Assembly: GCA_003427395.1 (NCBI GenBank)
Contig: BFEA01000589.1
Coordinates: 795,904 to 844,694, forward strand
Reading direction: 5' to 3'
DNA from: Chara braunii
Taxonomy: Eukaryota > Streptophyta > Charophyceae > Charales > Characeae
Length of the DNA: 48,791 bases
Shown: positions 9,788-16,654 of the stretch, in pieces
How the letters are laid out: each line of letters starts with the position of its first letter
How positions within the stretch are numbered: the first letter of the stretch is position 1
Program-made: the position numbers and the translations under genes
The notes under the pieces: model-generated
What the model was told of the DNA's origin: nothing
The model's input: the letters and a program-made list of their open reading frames with translations, nothing else
The model's database searches: none

Positions 9788-10085
9788 CGGAAGCAGTATC
9801 TCGACTATCTCGGCTGTTTGTGCTTCTGCTCCGCATGAGAGACAGGGAGCATTCAATGAGTGCCAACCGCCGTTTCAATTCCAGGGCTTCAATGTGACAT
9901 AGCACTTTCCAGAATGTATCTGGCTGCACTTCACTGCGGCAGTGGATGTATCTGAGGGCAATCACGTTCAGAGCTTGGTACCTCTTTTCCCTTTGTTTGT
10001 TTTTTTGTCTTTTTGTTTTCCTTTTGAAGACTCTTGGCTGTTTGTGCTTCTGCTCCTGGCGAGAGGCGGGGATCATTCACCGAGA
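9655..10085 (+). repeat. dispersed repeat R3, two tandem copies
   Basis: Two units, at about 9655-9860 and 9890-10085, each run CACTTTCCAGAATGTATCTG, GCTGCACTT, GATGTATCTGAGGGCAATCA, GAGCTTGGTA, a T-rich tract, then GGCTGTTTGTGCTTCTGCTC. A third, more diverged copy is at 5365-5535. The spacer repeats GGGAGCATTCAATG and CCAGGGCTTCA-TGTGA. Frames across the T tract are not genes. Confidence 0.85.
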
Positions 10086-10335
10086 TCTTTGAAGACGGAT
10101 CTGGCTGCAGTTCTGACCAGGCCATTTTCATGGTCGTATCAGTTCTTTATGCTGCTTGACAATTAGTTGCTCTTGCTTACGCTTGATCGACATTTTCATG
10201 TACACGAGTGGAAACGAGAAAACTATTGCCTCTTTACATTCCAGCTGCTGGCAGCAGGTCCAGAATACGGGCGGTACCTGTGCCAAGCATCAAATGTCCC
10301 ATGTTGGTTCCCGCCCCCTGCAGGCACGGCAAAAA
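10086..10335. other. spacer
   Basis: No domain, RNA or repeat was identified. Confidence 0.3.
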
Positions 10336-10378
10336 TCGGCACGCAGGGCATAAAAATTGGCACGCAGGGCATATTCAG
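10336..10378. repeat. 21-bp direct repeat
   Basis: GGCACGCAGGGCATA occurs twice, 21 bases apart. The following 300 bp contain many GCACTTGA/CACTTGAG words (for example near 10589, 10610, 10648, 10672), but no clear unit. Confidence 0.6.
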
Positions 10379-10726
10379 GCTCGGCTTCAATAGCTGGGCC
10401 AAGTATTGGTGGTTTAATTTACACTTACTCCATTTATGGTTTCATGTACACTTGAGGAAACCCTTGAACAGCCTGCACACTTGGAACATAACTCCACGGC
10501 TTGCTGACCAGTCTGGCAAAAAAAAAAGAAAAACCAAAAAAAAGCCCCACTTGGAGTGCCATGCTGGCGGTATCCGCTGGCACTTGAACTCAAGGTACCT
10601 CCGGGGGCACTTGAGTTCCAACTTCCAAGTGCTATTTGGCCCCAGTGGCACTTGAGAGTTTCAAGTATGCACACTTGAGAGCAGGAATTCAAAGTGTAAG
10701 CATTACAGAGGGCCCTAGGGGTCATT

Positions 10727-10999
10727 AGGGAGGGGGGCATACCTTTCTCGGCCTTTTGGCTAAGATCAAGTGTAGTATCTGTTCTGATCAGTTTAATATC
10801 TGATCCGTGGTCCATCGGACCACACAATATTAAATTGAATTTTCAGGGCTATGGAGGGGTCGTACGGGTAGGCTTGCCTACTCGACCCTTCCAGCGTTGC
10901 CTTCGTATTGCACCTTCCAGCTTTGCCTTCGTATGGCCCGTCCCCCTGGGGGGAAATTAAATAAAATATAAAAAAATAATTAAAAAAAAGGGAGGGGGG
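10727..10999 (+). repeat. 11-bp target-site duplication around U2 retrocopy
   Basis: AGGGAGGGGGG occurs at 10727-10737, immediately before the U2 sequence, and at 10989-10999, immediately after the A-rich tail. The two copies are identical, which is the expected footprint of target-primed retroposition. Confidence 0.85.
10739..10950 (+). pseudogene. U2 spliceosomal RNA retrocopy
   Basis: The sequence begins ATACCTTTCTCGGCC and continues with TTTTGGCTAAGATCAAGTGT and AGTATCTGTTCT, the highly conserved 5' domain of U2 snRNA that includes the GTAGTA branch-point recognition element. Stem-loop IIa is present with a compensatory pair relative to the usual plant sequence (GATCAG..CTGATC). A GAATTTTC Sm-like site and the GGTAGGCTTGCCTA stem-loop III follow. 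Upstream I see no plant upstream sequence element (RTCCCACATCG) and no TATA box at the expected distances. Downstream comes an A-rich tail (about 10953-10989), and an 11-bp direct repeat flanks the whole. It therefore looks like a LINE-mobilised retrocopy rather than a promoter-driven U2 gene. The 3' boundary is approximate. Confidence 0.88.
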
Positions 11000-11375
11000 T
11001 GTGGAATGAACAAAGAATTTCCCGTCAATCCTTGAGTTCAAGTGGTGTCGAACGAGGCCCATAGTCCGCAATGTGACCACACGGGTAGAGTCTCCAATTC
11101 GGGGTTACCCGTACCAAATGCCTAAAAAAATTGAGACTTTAGGTCCCCTCGTGTGAGTATGCCCTGAGTTATAATGATTTGTTGTTAAAAAAAAACTATG
11201 CCCCGAGTGTTCTATTCGGGGATAATTGGGGTGCTAAGGGTAGGTAGGAGTCGGTAGGACCTCGCTGACCAAACATGTTGTAAAAAGGCTCCAATACATA
11301 CATGCAGGGGAGTCCTACTGCCAGTACGCCTTCTTTTTTTTTTTTCTTTTACGGCAGACTTAACTGCAATACATA
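11000..11375. other. spacer, repeat fragments
   Basis: GTGTGAGTATGCCCTGAG (near 11151) resembles GTGCGAGTATGCCCTGAA near 38552, and GTTCTATTCGGGG (near 11207) recurs near 15868. No gene. Confidence 0.4.
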
Positions 11376-11497
11376 GGGCCTCGCTCCACTACTCTCTAGG
11401 AGCACAAAAGACAAAAATCACGGCAGTGCATCTTTCCATGTTCTAGCGAAAGATTCACTCTCGTTTTGCGCATTTCCAGAGTAGGGGAGCGAGGGCC
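11376..11497. mobile_element. hairpin (foldback) element, GGGCCTCGC family
   Basis: The left end GGGCCTCGCTCCACTACTC is the inverted complement of the right end GAGTAGGGGAGCGAGGGCC with one mismatch in the first 19 bases apart from the terminal G/C offset. Complementarity continues imperfectly toward the centre. The size (~122 bp) and lack of coding capacity fit a foldback MITE. Confidence 0.75.
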
Positions 11498-11713
11498 ATA
11501 TACACAAATTCCATTCCTTCAACCATCGAATCAAGATGGATTTCTTACCTTTATTCCAGACAAAGGACAAGGGCGTATGAAGCGCCTATTGGTGGATCGA
11601 ACTATGTCATATGAAGAAAAAAAAAACAAAAAAAAAAAAACTATGTAATATGGATGACAGGGGAAAACCGAGACGGGCTATTTGGTCGTAGTCGTGGTTA
11701 CTCATGTTCCGAA
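11498..11713. other. spacer
   Basis: A-rich run at 11618-11641. No gene seen. Confidence 0.35.
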
Positions 11714-11889
11714 GGGCCAGATCCCACTGGCAGAGAGGATTGGATTAAGTGTCGGAATCTGGACGTGTTTGTGGAGAGGTGCAGAAAAGTTGAGAAAACT
11801 GTAATTGATCTGCTTTTCTGCATCTCTGCGTGGAACATGTCCTGATTCAGACATTTATTCCAATCCTCTTTGCCAGTGAGATCTGGCCC
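11714..11889. mobile_element. 176-bp near-complete hairpin element
   Basis: The left arm GGGCCAGATCCCACTGGCAG pairs with the right arm CTTTGCCAGTGAGATCTGGCCC, and complementarity runs through GAGGATTGGA/TCCAATCCTC, GAATCTGGAC, GCAGAAAAG/CTTTTCTGC and TGTAATTGATC to the centre. The whole unit can fold into one stem of nearly 90 bp with scattered mismatches. It shares sequence with the elements at 15338-15497, 15972-16158 and 17537-17660. A transcript would be a long double-stranded RNA, a plausible small-RNA source, though that is inference. Confidence 0.85.
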
Positions 11890-12002
11890 TGAGCCCCCGA
11901 GTGAGAAATCGCTGGAGAATAAACGCCCAGGCGAATGCGGAATTACATCGGGCAGCTGAGCTGCATATCCACTTCCACATGTTGGCAGTGTTTTCGAAGC
12001 AA

Positions 12003-12125
12003 GGGCCTCGGTGCAGTACTCAACAAATGTGTAAAATGACGAATGTATTTTCCTGCAGAAGGTGGAAAGGTACATTCACCATCGTTATATCTCTTTCGCG
12101 TTTGACTAGCAGTGCAGCGAGGTCC
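12003..12125. mobile_element. hairpin element, GGGCCTCGC family
   Basis: GGGCCTCGGTGCAGTACTC at the left end and GCAGTGCAGCGAGGTCC at the right end are inverted complements with few mismatches. AAATGTGTAAAATGACGAATG on the left corresponds to the inner right arm. About 123 bp, non-coding. Confidence 0.7.
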
Positions 12126-12178
12126 AAATTCCCTCCTCGGCTTCCCAACGCTCGCTCCGCCTCTACAGCACACCAGCT

Positions 12179-12206
12179 GCTCTCTCTCTCTCTCTCTCTC
12201 TCTCTC
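12179..12206. repeat. (CT)n microsatellite
   Basis: An uninterrupted CT run abuts the adapter junction. Confidence 0.9.
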
Positions 12207-12242
12207 CCGCTCCTTATACACATCTAGATGTGTATAAGAGAC

Positions 12243-12244
<2 letters not shown>
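12207..12244. other. Nextera mate-pair junction adapter, one half damaged
   Basis: The right half AGATGTGTATAAGAGACAG is exact. The left half reads CTCCTTATACACATCT instead of the full mosaic end. The junction joins a CT run to a GT run, so left and right sequence may come from different places. Confidence 0.95.
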
Positions 12245-12292
<48 letters not shown>

Positions 12293-12320
12293 GCGCGCGC
12301 GCGTATACGTGTGTGTGACA
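12245..12320. repeat. (GT)n/(GC)n microsatellite
   Basis: GT repeats pass into GTGCGCGCGCGCG and back to GTGTGTG. Confidence 0.9.
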
Positions 12321-12624
12321 GTGCTCCCACACGCCTGTGTGCGCAGTTCAGCAGCTCACAGCACGGTCTCCATCGCAAGGTGACGTCGAGTTCATGAGCG
12401 GGATATACCTCCCAAGCACAAGCTCAGGAACGTTTGCAACGTCGAATGCTGTCGCACAGGGTTGCTTCCGACTCTGTTGGTGCGGGATTCCCGTCGTCGT
12501 TGACGAGTAAGGAAAGAGAACATTGTCAATAATTTCCATCTTTTTCAGCAAAAAAGGGAGGCGAGTCTACTCCCAGCAGGTCATCGTCCTGCTGTGTGAT
12601 CCTCAAGGCAATCCCACTTAGCAC
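12321..12624. other. 3' flank of the LDLa gene
   Basis: Unique sequence downstream (on the minus strand) of the LDLa stop codon. No clear AATAAA signal was recognised within about 200 bases. Nothing else was seen. Confidence 0.4.
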
Positions 12625-14265
12625 TTAGCAGTCTTTTTCATCCGACCCATCTGGGCAATCCCGGTTGCCGTCACATCGCTCTCCCATTACGCACCATTTG
12701 CCATAGCACTTCACTCTGTCTTTGCGACACGTGTACAGTCTGCAGAAGCCATGCCCTTCATCACTGCCGTCCTCACAATCAGCTTTCCCGTCGCAGTAAT
12801 CGCCGAAGACGTACTTGGTCTCGTTGCTCTTACAGCTGACTCTGTTGAAGTCATCAAGCAGGTCGCGCGTCGTCTTCAACGCACAGAACGCTGGGTTCTC
12901 GTCCGCGTCGAGGTAGCACCCATCACTGTACCCATCACACATCAGACTAGGATACACGCACCAGACATACTTCCCCCCCGGGCAGGTTATGGTACCGATC
13001 CCAGCCTCAGAACAGTCGTGCTTCCGGCAGGAGTCGGGATCTTCGTCCGACAAGTCGCGGCAGTTCTTGCGGCCGTCGCACACATCTCCTGGCCAGATGC
13101 ACTGCGCGCCGTCTTTGCATTTAATCCGCCCGTCAACGGAGCTGCAGTTGAAGTTTCTACAAAAGTTCTCGTCCTCGTCTGATCCGTCGTTACAGTCCTT
13201 CACACCGTCGCACAGAGTGAGGAAAGCGCACTCCTTTCCGCTCGGACACTTCTGCCCTTGTCTGCAGTCTTTCGTCGCACAGTCGGCCTCGTCAGTTGCG
13301 CCGGGACAGTCTCCCACTCCGTCGCACAGTTGCGTCGCCCGGATGCACGTTCGGTTGTCTCCCCCCTCGCACTTGATGCCTCCATCAGGACAGGCAATCT
13401 GCTCACAAAACGCTCCCTCGTCGTCGCCGTGGGGGCAATCTTGCTTGCCATCACACATCCGCTGTCGGTTAATGCACCTGCCGCTCCCACACTGAAACAG
13501 ATCGCGGAGGTAGGCGGAAGAACACCCGTGCTTCTTGCAGAAGTCGTCAGTTTCCTCGCTCTCGCTCCCCCATCTGCCGCCGCCGCTCCCCCCGCCACCG
13601 GCGCAGTTGACGACGCCGTCGCACAGCTGCGACTCGTACACACACCTGGCCTTTCCCCCCGCCGGGCAGCGCAGTCGGCGGCTTGTGGGCGGAGGGCCGA
13701 GGAGGGTCAACGGGAACCCTTTGTGCGGCACGTCGCTCACACAGTCGTACGAAGCGCAGAACCTCTCGTCTTCGTCGGAGCCGTCTGCACAGTCCTTCAC
13801 CCCGTCGCACAAGTATGCCGTGTACGGATCCCTGTGGATGTACCTCAACCCCCCAGACCCGTCGCTTACGTTCATGCACAGCTTTCCGCTCGGACACTCG
13901 TACCTATTTGTCCCTACGCAGTCGAACGACTCGCAGAAATGCCCCTCATCCGAACCGTCATAGCAGTTGTGCACACCGTCGCACTCCTGCTCCGGCTTGA
14001 TGCATTGCTTGATGCCGCTCCTACACCTCTTGTAATCCCGGAAGCAATAGAAATCAGCGCCATCGCTGACGCCGTTGGGTCCATCGTCCCTCGCGGATGA
14101 TGGGCGCGACTGCGACGCCATCGCGTACGGGACTGGAGTCAGGTTAGCAGCGGAAACAACAGCGGGGAACAACAAGCAGAAGACGGCGACGCAGAGGCGG
14201 AGAAGAATCGCCATCGCCGCTCTCTCCCCCATAGCGGGGGCAGAGGACAGCGCAACTCGGCGCAT
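12625..14265 (-). CDS. secreted multi-LDLa (LDL-receptor class A) repeat protein
   Basis: A single uninterrupted frame of 546 codons. An N-terminal hydrophobic stretch, about residues 18-39 (AILLRLCVAVFCLLFPAVVSA), is a good signal peptide. Met12 or Met18 could equally be the start, because the first 17 residues are not needed for it. From about residue 74 the protein is a string of about ten cysteine-rich LDLa repeats, each with the six-Cys pattern and most with the CDGxxDCxDGSDE calcium cage. Repeats 3 and 8 are degenerate: one has a Gly-rich loop, the other ends CYLDADENPAFC. The frame ends directly on the last repeat (GSDEKDC, then TAA), with no transmembrane segment or GPI-type tail, so secretion is expected. 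Four N-glycosylation sequons (NVS, NRT, NCS, NET) are visible. A TATAATT lies about 30 bases upstream of the start. The gene sits between adapter junctions at 12244 and 14353, so its genomic location and even its source organism are uncertain. Confidence 0.88.
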   Translation of the reverse strand: MRRVALSSAPAMGERAAMAILLRLCVAVFCLLFPAVVSAANLTPVPYAMASQSRPSSARDDGPNGVSDGADFYCFRDYKRCRSGIKQCIKPEQECDGVHNCYDGSDEGHFCESFDCVGTNRYECPSGKLCMNVSDGSGGLRYIHRDPYTAYLCDGVKDCADGSDEDERFCASYDCVSDVPHKGFPLTLLGPPPTSRRLRCPAGGKARCVYESQLCDGVVNCAGGGGSGGGRWGSESEETDDFCKKHGCSSAYLRDLFQCGSGRCINRQRMCDGKQDCPHGDDEGAFCEQIACPDGGIKCEGGDNRTCIRATQLCDGVGDCPGATDEADCATKDCRQGQKCPSGKECAFLTLCDGVKDCNDGSDEDENFCRNFNCSSVDGRIKCKDGAQCIWPGDVCDGRKNCRDLSDEDPDSCRKHDCSEAGIGTITCPGGKYVWCVYPSLMCDGYSDGCYLDADENPAFCALKTTRDLLDDFNRVSCKSNETKYVFGDYCDGKADCEDGSDEGHGFCRLYTCRKDRVKCYGKWCVMGERCDGNRDCPDGSDEKDC

Positions 14266-14289
14266 GCCCCTTGTTAGCCCCGTTCGAAC

Positions 14290-14300
14290 CCTAATTATAC
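14290..14300 (-). promoter_or_regulatory. possible TATA box of the LDLa gene
   Basis: On the minus strand AGAGTATAATTAG lies roughly 25-35 bases before the most upstream ATG. That spacing is short for a TATA box acting on this ATG but suits a start at Met12 or Met18. Weak evidence. Confidence 0.3.
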
Positions 14301-14330
14301 TCTGCTTGAGTTGACGGACGTGTATACCCT

Positions 14331-14352
14331 AGAGAGAGAGAGAGAGAGAGAC
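14331..14352. repeat. (AG)n microsatellite
   Basis: An AG run directly next to the adapter junction. A longer AG run resumes after the gap at 14845. Confidence 0.9.
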
Positions 14353-14390
14353 CTGTCTCTTATACACATCTAGATGTGTATAAGAGACAG
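14353..14390. other. Nextera mate-pair junction adapter (artifact)
   Basis: A full 38-base mosaic-end junction, 35 bases before the assembly gap. Contiguity across it is not supported. Confidence 0.98.
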
Positions 14391-14424
14391 GGGCAGTTGA
14401 GTTCCTGTGAAACTCCGGAAACTG

Positions 14425-14844
14425 NNNNNNNNNNNNNNNNNNNNNNNNNNNNNNNNNNNNNNNNNNNNNNNNNNNNNNNNNNNNNNNNNNNNNNNNNNNN
14501 NNNNNNNNNNNNNNNNNNNNNNNNNNNNNNNNNNNNNNNNNNNNNNNNNNNNNNNNNNNNNNNNNNNNNNNNNNNNNNNNNNNNNNNNNNNNNNNNNNNN
14601 NNNNNNNNNNNNNNNNNNNNNNNNNNNNNNNNNNNNNNNNNNNNNNNNNNNNNNNNNNNNNNNNNNNNNNNNNNNNNNNNNNNNNNNNNNNNNNNNNNNN
14701 NNNNNNNNNNNNNNNNNNNNNNNNNNNNNNNNNNNNNNNNNNNNNNNNNNNNNNNNNNNNNNNNNNNNNNNNNNNNNNNNNNNNNNNNNNNNNNNNNNNN
14801 NNNNNNNNNNNNNNNNNNNNNNNNNNNNNNNNNNNNNNNNNNNN
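14425..14844. other. assembly gap (420 Ns)
   Basis: A run of N. Both sides near the gap contain AG microsatellite, the likely reason assembly failed. Confidence 1.

Positions 14845-14886
<42 letters not shown>
14845..14886. repeat. (AG)n microsatellite
   Basis: About 21 AG units starting at the gap edge. Confidence 0.95.
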
Positions 14887-14889
<3 letters not shown>

Positions 14890-15337
14890 TCGTGCCCACG
14901 GAGCAGAGAGACGGAGAAGGCTGGGCAATGGCGACAACGATTGGGGGCGGAAGACATGCAAGAAACCGTAGGGAATGAAGATGAGGGAAGAACCTGGGAG
15001 AATTGCAGGGAGAAAGAAAGAGGCACGGATACTCAAGAAGCTCTGTCTTGAATCAGCTCAAGATTTCTCTCTCTTCCTCCGCTTCCCACTCCCTTTGCAC
15101 TGAGCGGGCGAAGGTCTAACGTCTAGGCTATTCATAAGAATCGGTCTGAAGTGCTGTGGATGGATATCTTATTTTTATTAACGGGCACCGTTGAAGCGCT
15201 TGAGTTTTTATTGTTTTCTCTTTCTTTTTTCCTTTTCCTTTTGTTCCACCACCCCCCCCTTGGCCTTTTCCCCTTTTTTTTTTCTCGAATTGCTTTTGTT
15301 TTCGATAGACTGACTGCGAGTCCCAATGGGGAACAGC
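14887..15337. other. spacer without a recognised gene
   Basis: Purine-rich then T-rich sequence. Frames across it are low complexity. Confidence 0.35.
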
Positions 15338-15497
15338 GCCGAGGTCCCACTGGCAAAAAGGATTGGATGATGCTCCTGAATCTGGACGCGTCTTAAGCAG
15401 AGATGCAGAAAAGCAGTTCAATCTCGCCTTTCTGCACCTTTCCACAAACATGTCCAGATTCAGGAGTTCAATCCAATCCACTTCGTGGGACCTCGCC
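15338..15497. mobile_element. hairpin element, GGTCCCACTGG subfamily
   Basis: Left arm GAGGTCCCACTGGCAAAAAG and right arm CTTCGTGGGACCTC are inverted, followed inward by GGATTGGAT/ATCCAATCC, TCCTGAATCTGGAC/GTCCAGATTCAGGA and GCAGAAAAG/CTTTCTGC. The interior matches the elements at 11714-11889 and 15972-16158. Confidence 0.85.
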
Positions 15498-15527
15498 CCA
15501 GATGAGTAAAATACCTCATCTGCATTT

Positions 15528-15602
15528 CGGCCTCGCTCCACTACTCATTAATTGTGCAAAATGAGAATGAATTTTCGGCTACAACATGGAAAGATATGCA
15601 GC
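15528..15602. mobile_element. truncated hairpin element interrupted by U6 retrocopy
   Basis: GGCCTCGCTCCACTACTC and the inner arm (TGCAAAATGAGAATGAAT, AACATGGAAAGAT) match the GGGCCTCGC family. The element runs directly into the target-site duplication of the U6 retrocopy, and no right arm follows. Confidence 0.6.
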
Positions 15603-15745
15603 CATAGCGTTTTTTTTTTTTTTGTTATTATTATTTGGACCATTTCTCGATTTTTGCGTGTCATCCTTACTTGCGCAGGGGCCATGCTAATCTTCTCTCT
15701 CTCTGTATCGTTCCAATTTTAAGGGATGTCCCGAAGGACATAGCG
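15603..15745 (-). pseudogene. U6 spliceosomal RNA retrocopy with poly(A) and TSD
   Basis: Read on the minus strand, TCCTTCGGGACATCC, AAAATTGGAACGATACAGAG, AAGATTAGCATGGCCCCTGC and GGATGACACGC...AAATCGAGAAATGGTCC are the whole U6 snRNA in order. An A-rich tail follows (T-rich at 15610-15634). CATAGCG at 15603-15609 and 15739-15745 is an identical 7-bp direct repeat flanking the unit. Compared with canonical U6 there is a (GA)3 expansion inside the ACAGAGA box and a 4-base insertion in the apical loop of the internal stem-loop. The poly(A) tail and duplication mark a retropseudogene, not a pol III gene. Confidence 0.9.
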
Positions 15746-15927
15746 CTTTCTTTTTTTTTTCTTTTCTTTTTTTCTTTTTAACCGTTTGTTTTCACCCCAT
15801 CCCGGTACTTATAGTTTCTATCTCGACAGAATAGTGGGTCATATACGGGTCAGCTCTACTGACCGGGAGTTCTATTCGGGGGTGAACACGGTCGTGGAGG
15901 GATGCCCTTTATCTGGTCTAACAGTTG
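15746..15927. other. spacer with short inverted motifs
   Basis: T-rich tract, then GGGTCAGCTCTACTGACC, a small hairpin, and GTTCTATTCGGGG shared with the region near 11207. Confidence 0.4.
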
Positions 15928-15961
15928 GTCAGTTTGAAGCTGATATCATCTTCAAACTGAC
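15928..15961. repeat. 12-bp perfect inverted repeat
   Basis: GTCAGTTTGAAG (15928-15939) and CTTCAAACTGAC (15950-15961) flank CTGATATCAT, which itself contains the palindrome TGATATCA. Confidence 0.85.
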
Positions 15962-15971
15962 ATACCCCAGG

Positions 15972-16158
15972 GCAGAGGTCCCACTAGCAACAAGCATCGG
16001 ATTGAATGCCTGAATCTCGGATTGAATGCCTGAATCTGGACATGTTTTCGGCAAAGATGCAGAAAAGCAGTTCAATCTCGATTTCCTGCACCTGTGCACA
16101 AACACGTCCAGATTCAGGCATTCAATCCGATCCTCGTGGCTAGTGGGACCACGCTCCA
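15972..16158. mobile_element. hairpin element with internal duplication
   Basis: Left arm GAGGTCCCACTAGCAACAAG and right arm CGTGGCTAGTGGGACCACGC pair, and the inner arms share ATTGAATGCCTGAATCTGGA with its complement. The left arm carries a short tandem duplication (CGGATTGAATGCCTGAATCT twice) that the right arm lacks, so it arose after the inverted structure. Confidence 0.82.
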
Positions 16159-16170
16159 GGTAAATTCAGC

Positions 16171-16172
<2 letters not shown>

Positions 16173-16208
<36 letters not shown>

Positions 16209-16257
16209 TATATATTTACCGGGCAGTTCTATTTGACGATATATATATATATATATT
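16173..16257. repeat. (AT)n microsatellite pair
   Basis: Two TA runs (about 16174-16215 and 16238-16258) are separated by TTTACCGGGCAGTTCTATTTG. Confidence 0.9.
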
Positions 16258-16290
16258 ATTATTCAGAGTTATTTAGCCATTGGAGTTTCA

Positions 16291-16453
16291 CGGGCTCACC
16301 ACACCACTGTCAAAGTGAAAAAAGTACGAGTGCATCTTCCCGCAGAGAATGGAAGGATGCATTTGTTACTACGAATAGCAACGTATGCATCTGACCACTT
16401 TCTTGGGAAGATGCTTTCGTTCTTTTTTCGTGTCTTCAGTGGTGTGGACACCG
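16291..16453. mobile_element. 163-bp hairpin element, CACCACTG subfamily
   Basis: Left CTCACCACACCACTGTCAAA and right CTTCAGTGGTGTGGACACCG pair. Complementarity continues through GTGCATCTTCCC/GGGAAGATGC and GATGCATTTGTTACTACGAA/TTCGTAGTAAC-like sequence around the centre TACTACGAATAGCAACGTA. The subfamily is shared with 45758-45922. Confidence 0.82.
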
Positions 16454-16460
16454 TCATTGC

Positions 16461-16486
16461 ACTTCGAAGTTAGGTCTGTATTTCAA

Positions 16487-16520
<34 letters not shown>

Positions 16521-16530
16521 NTTTTTTTTT
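16461..16530 (-). repeat. SINE fragment and poly(T)
   Basis: CTTCGAAGTTAGGTCTGTAT-TTCAACAGG resembles 3348-3374 of the SINE at 3238-3412, and a long T run with one N follows. The arrangement differs from the full SINE, so this is a fragment. Confidence 0.5.
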
Positions 16531-16654
16531 AACTATACTCTTCTCTCAATTTTTTCCTCACACTACCTACCTACCACTACTCCTGCCTATAGGCATACGG
16601 GGAAACCCACGTGTGTATTTATTTATTTATTATTTTTATTTTTATTTTTCACGT

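Noticed and set aside
10739-10950. Functional U2 snRNA gene
   Set aside because: A-rich tail, an 11-bp flanking duplication and lack of plant U2 promoter elements favour a retrocopy.
12751-14100. Plus-strand frames of 143-280 codons opposite the LDLa gene
   Set aside because: They are antisense shadows of the GC-rich LDLa coding sequence. Only the minus-strand frame shows a signal peptide and repeated domains.
14329-15051. Long open frames across the N gap
   Set aside because: They exist only because 420 Ns are translated as unknown residues. The rest is AG repeat and adapter.
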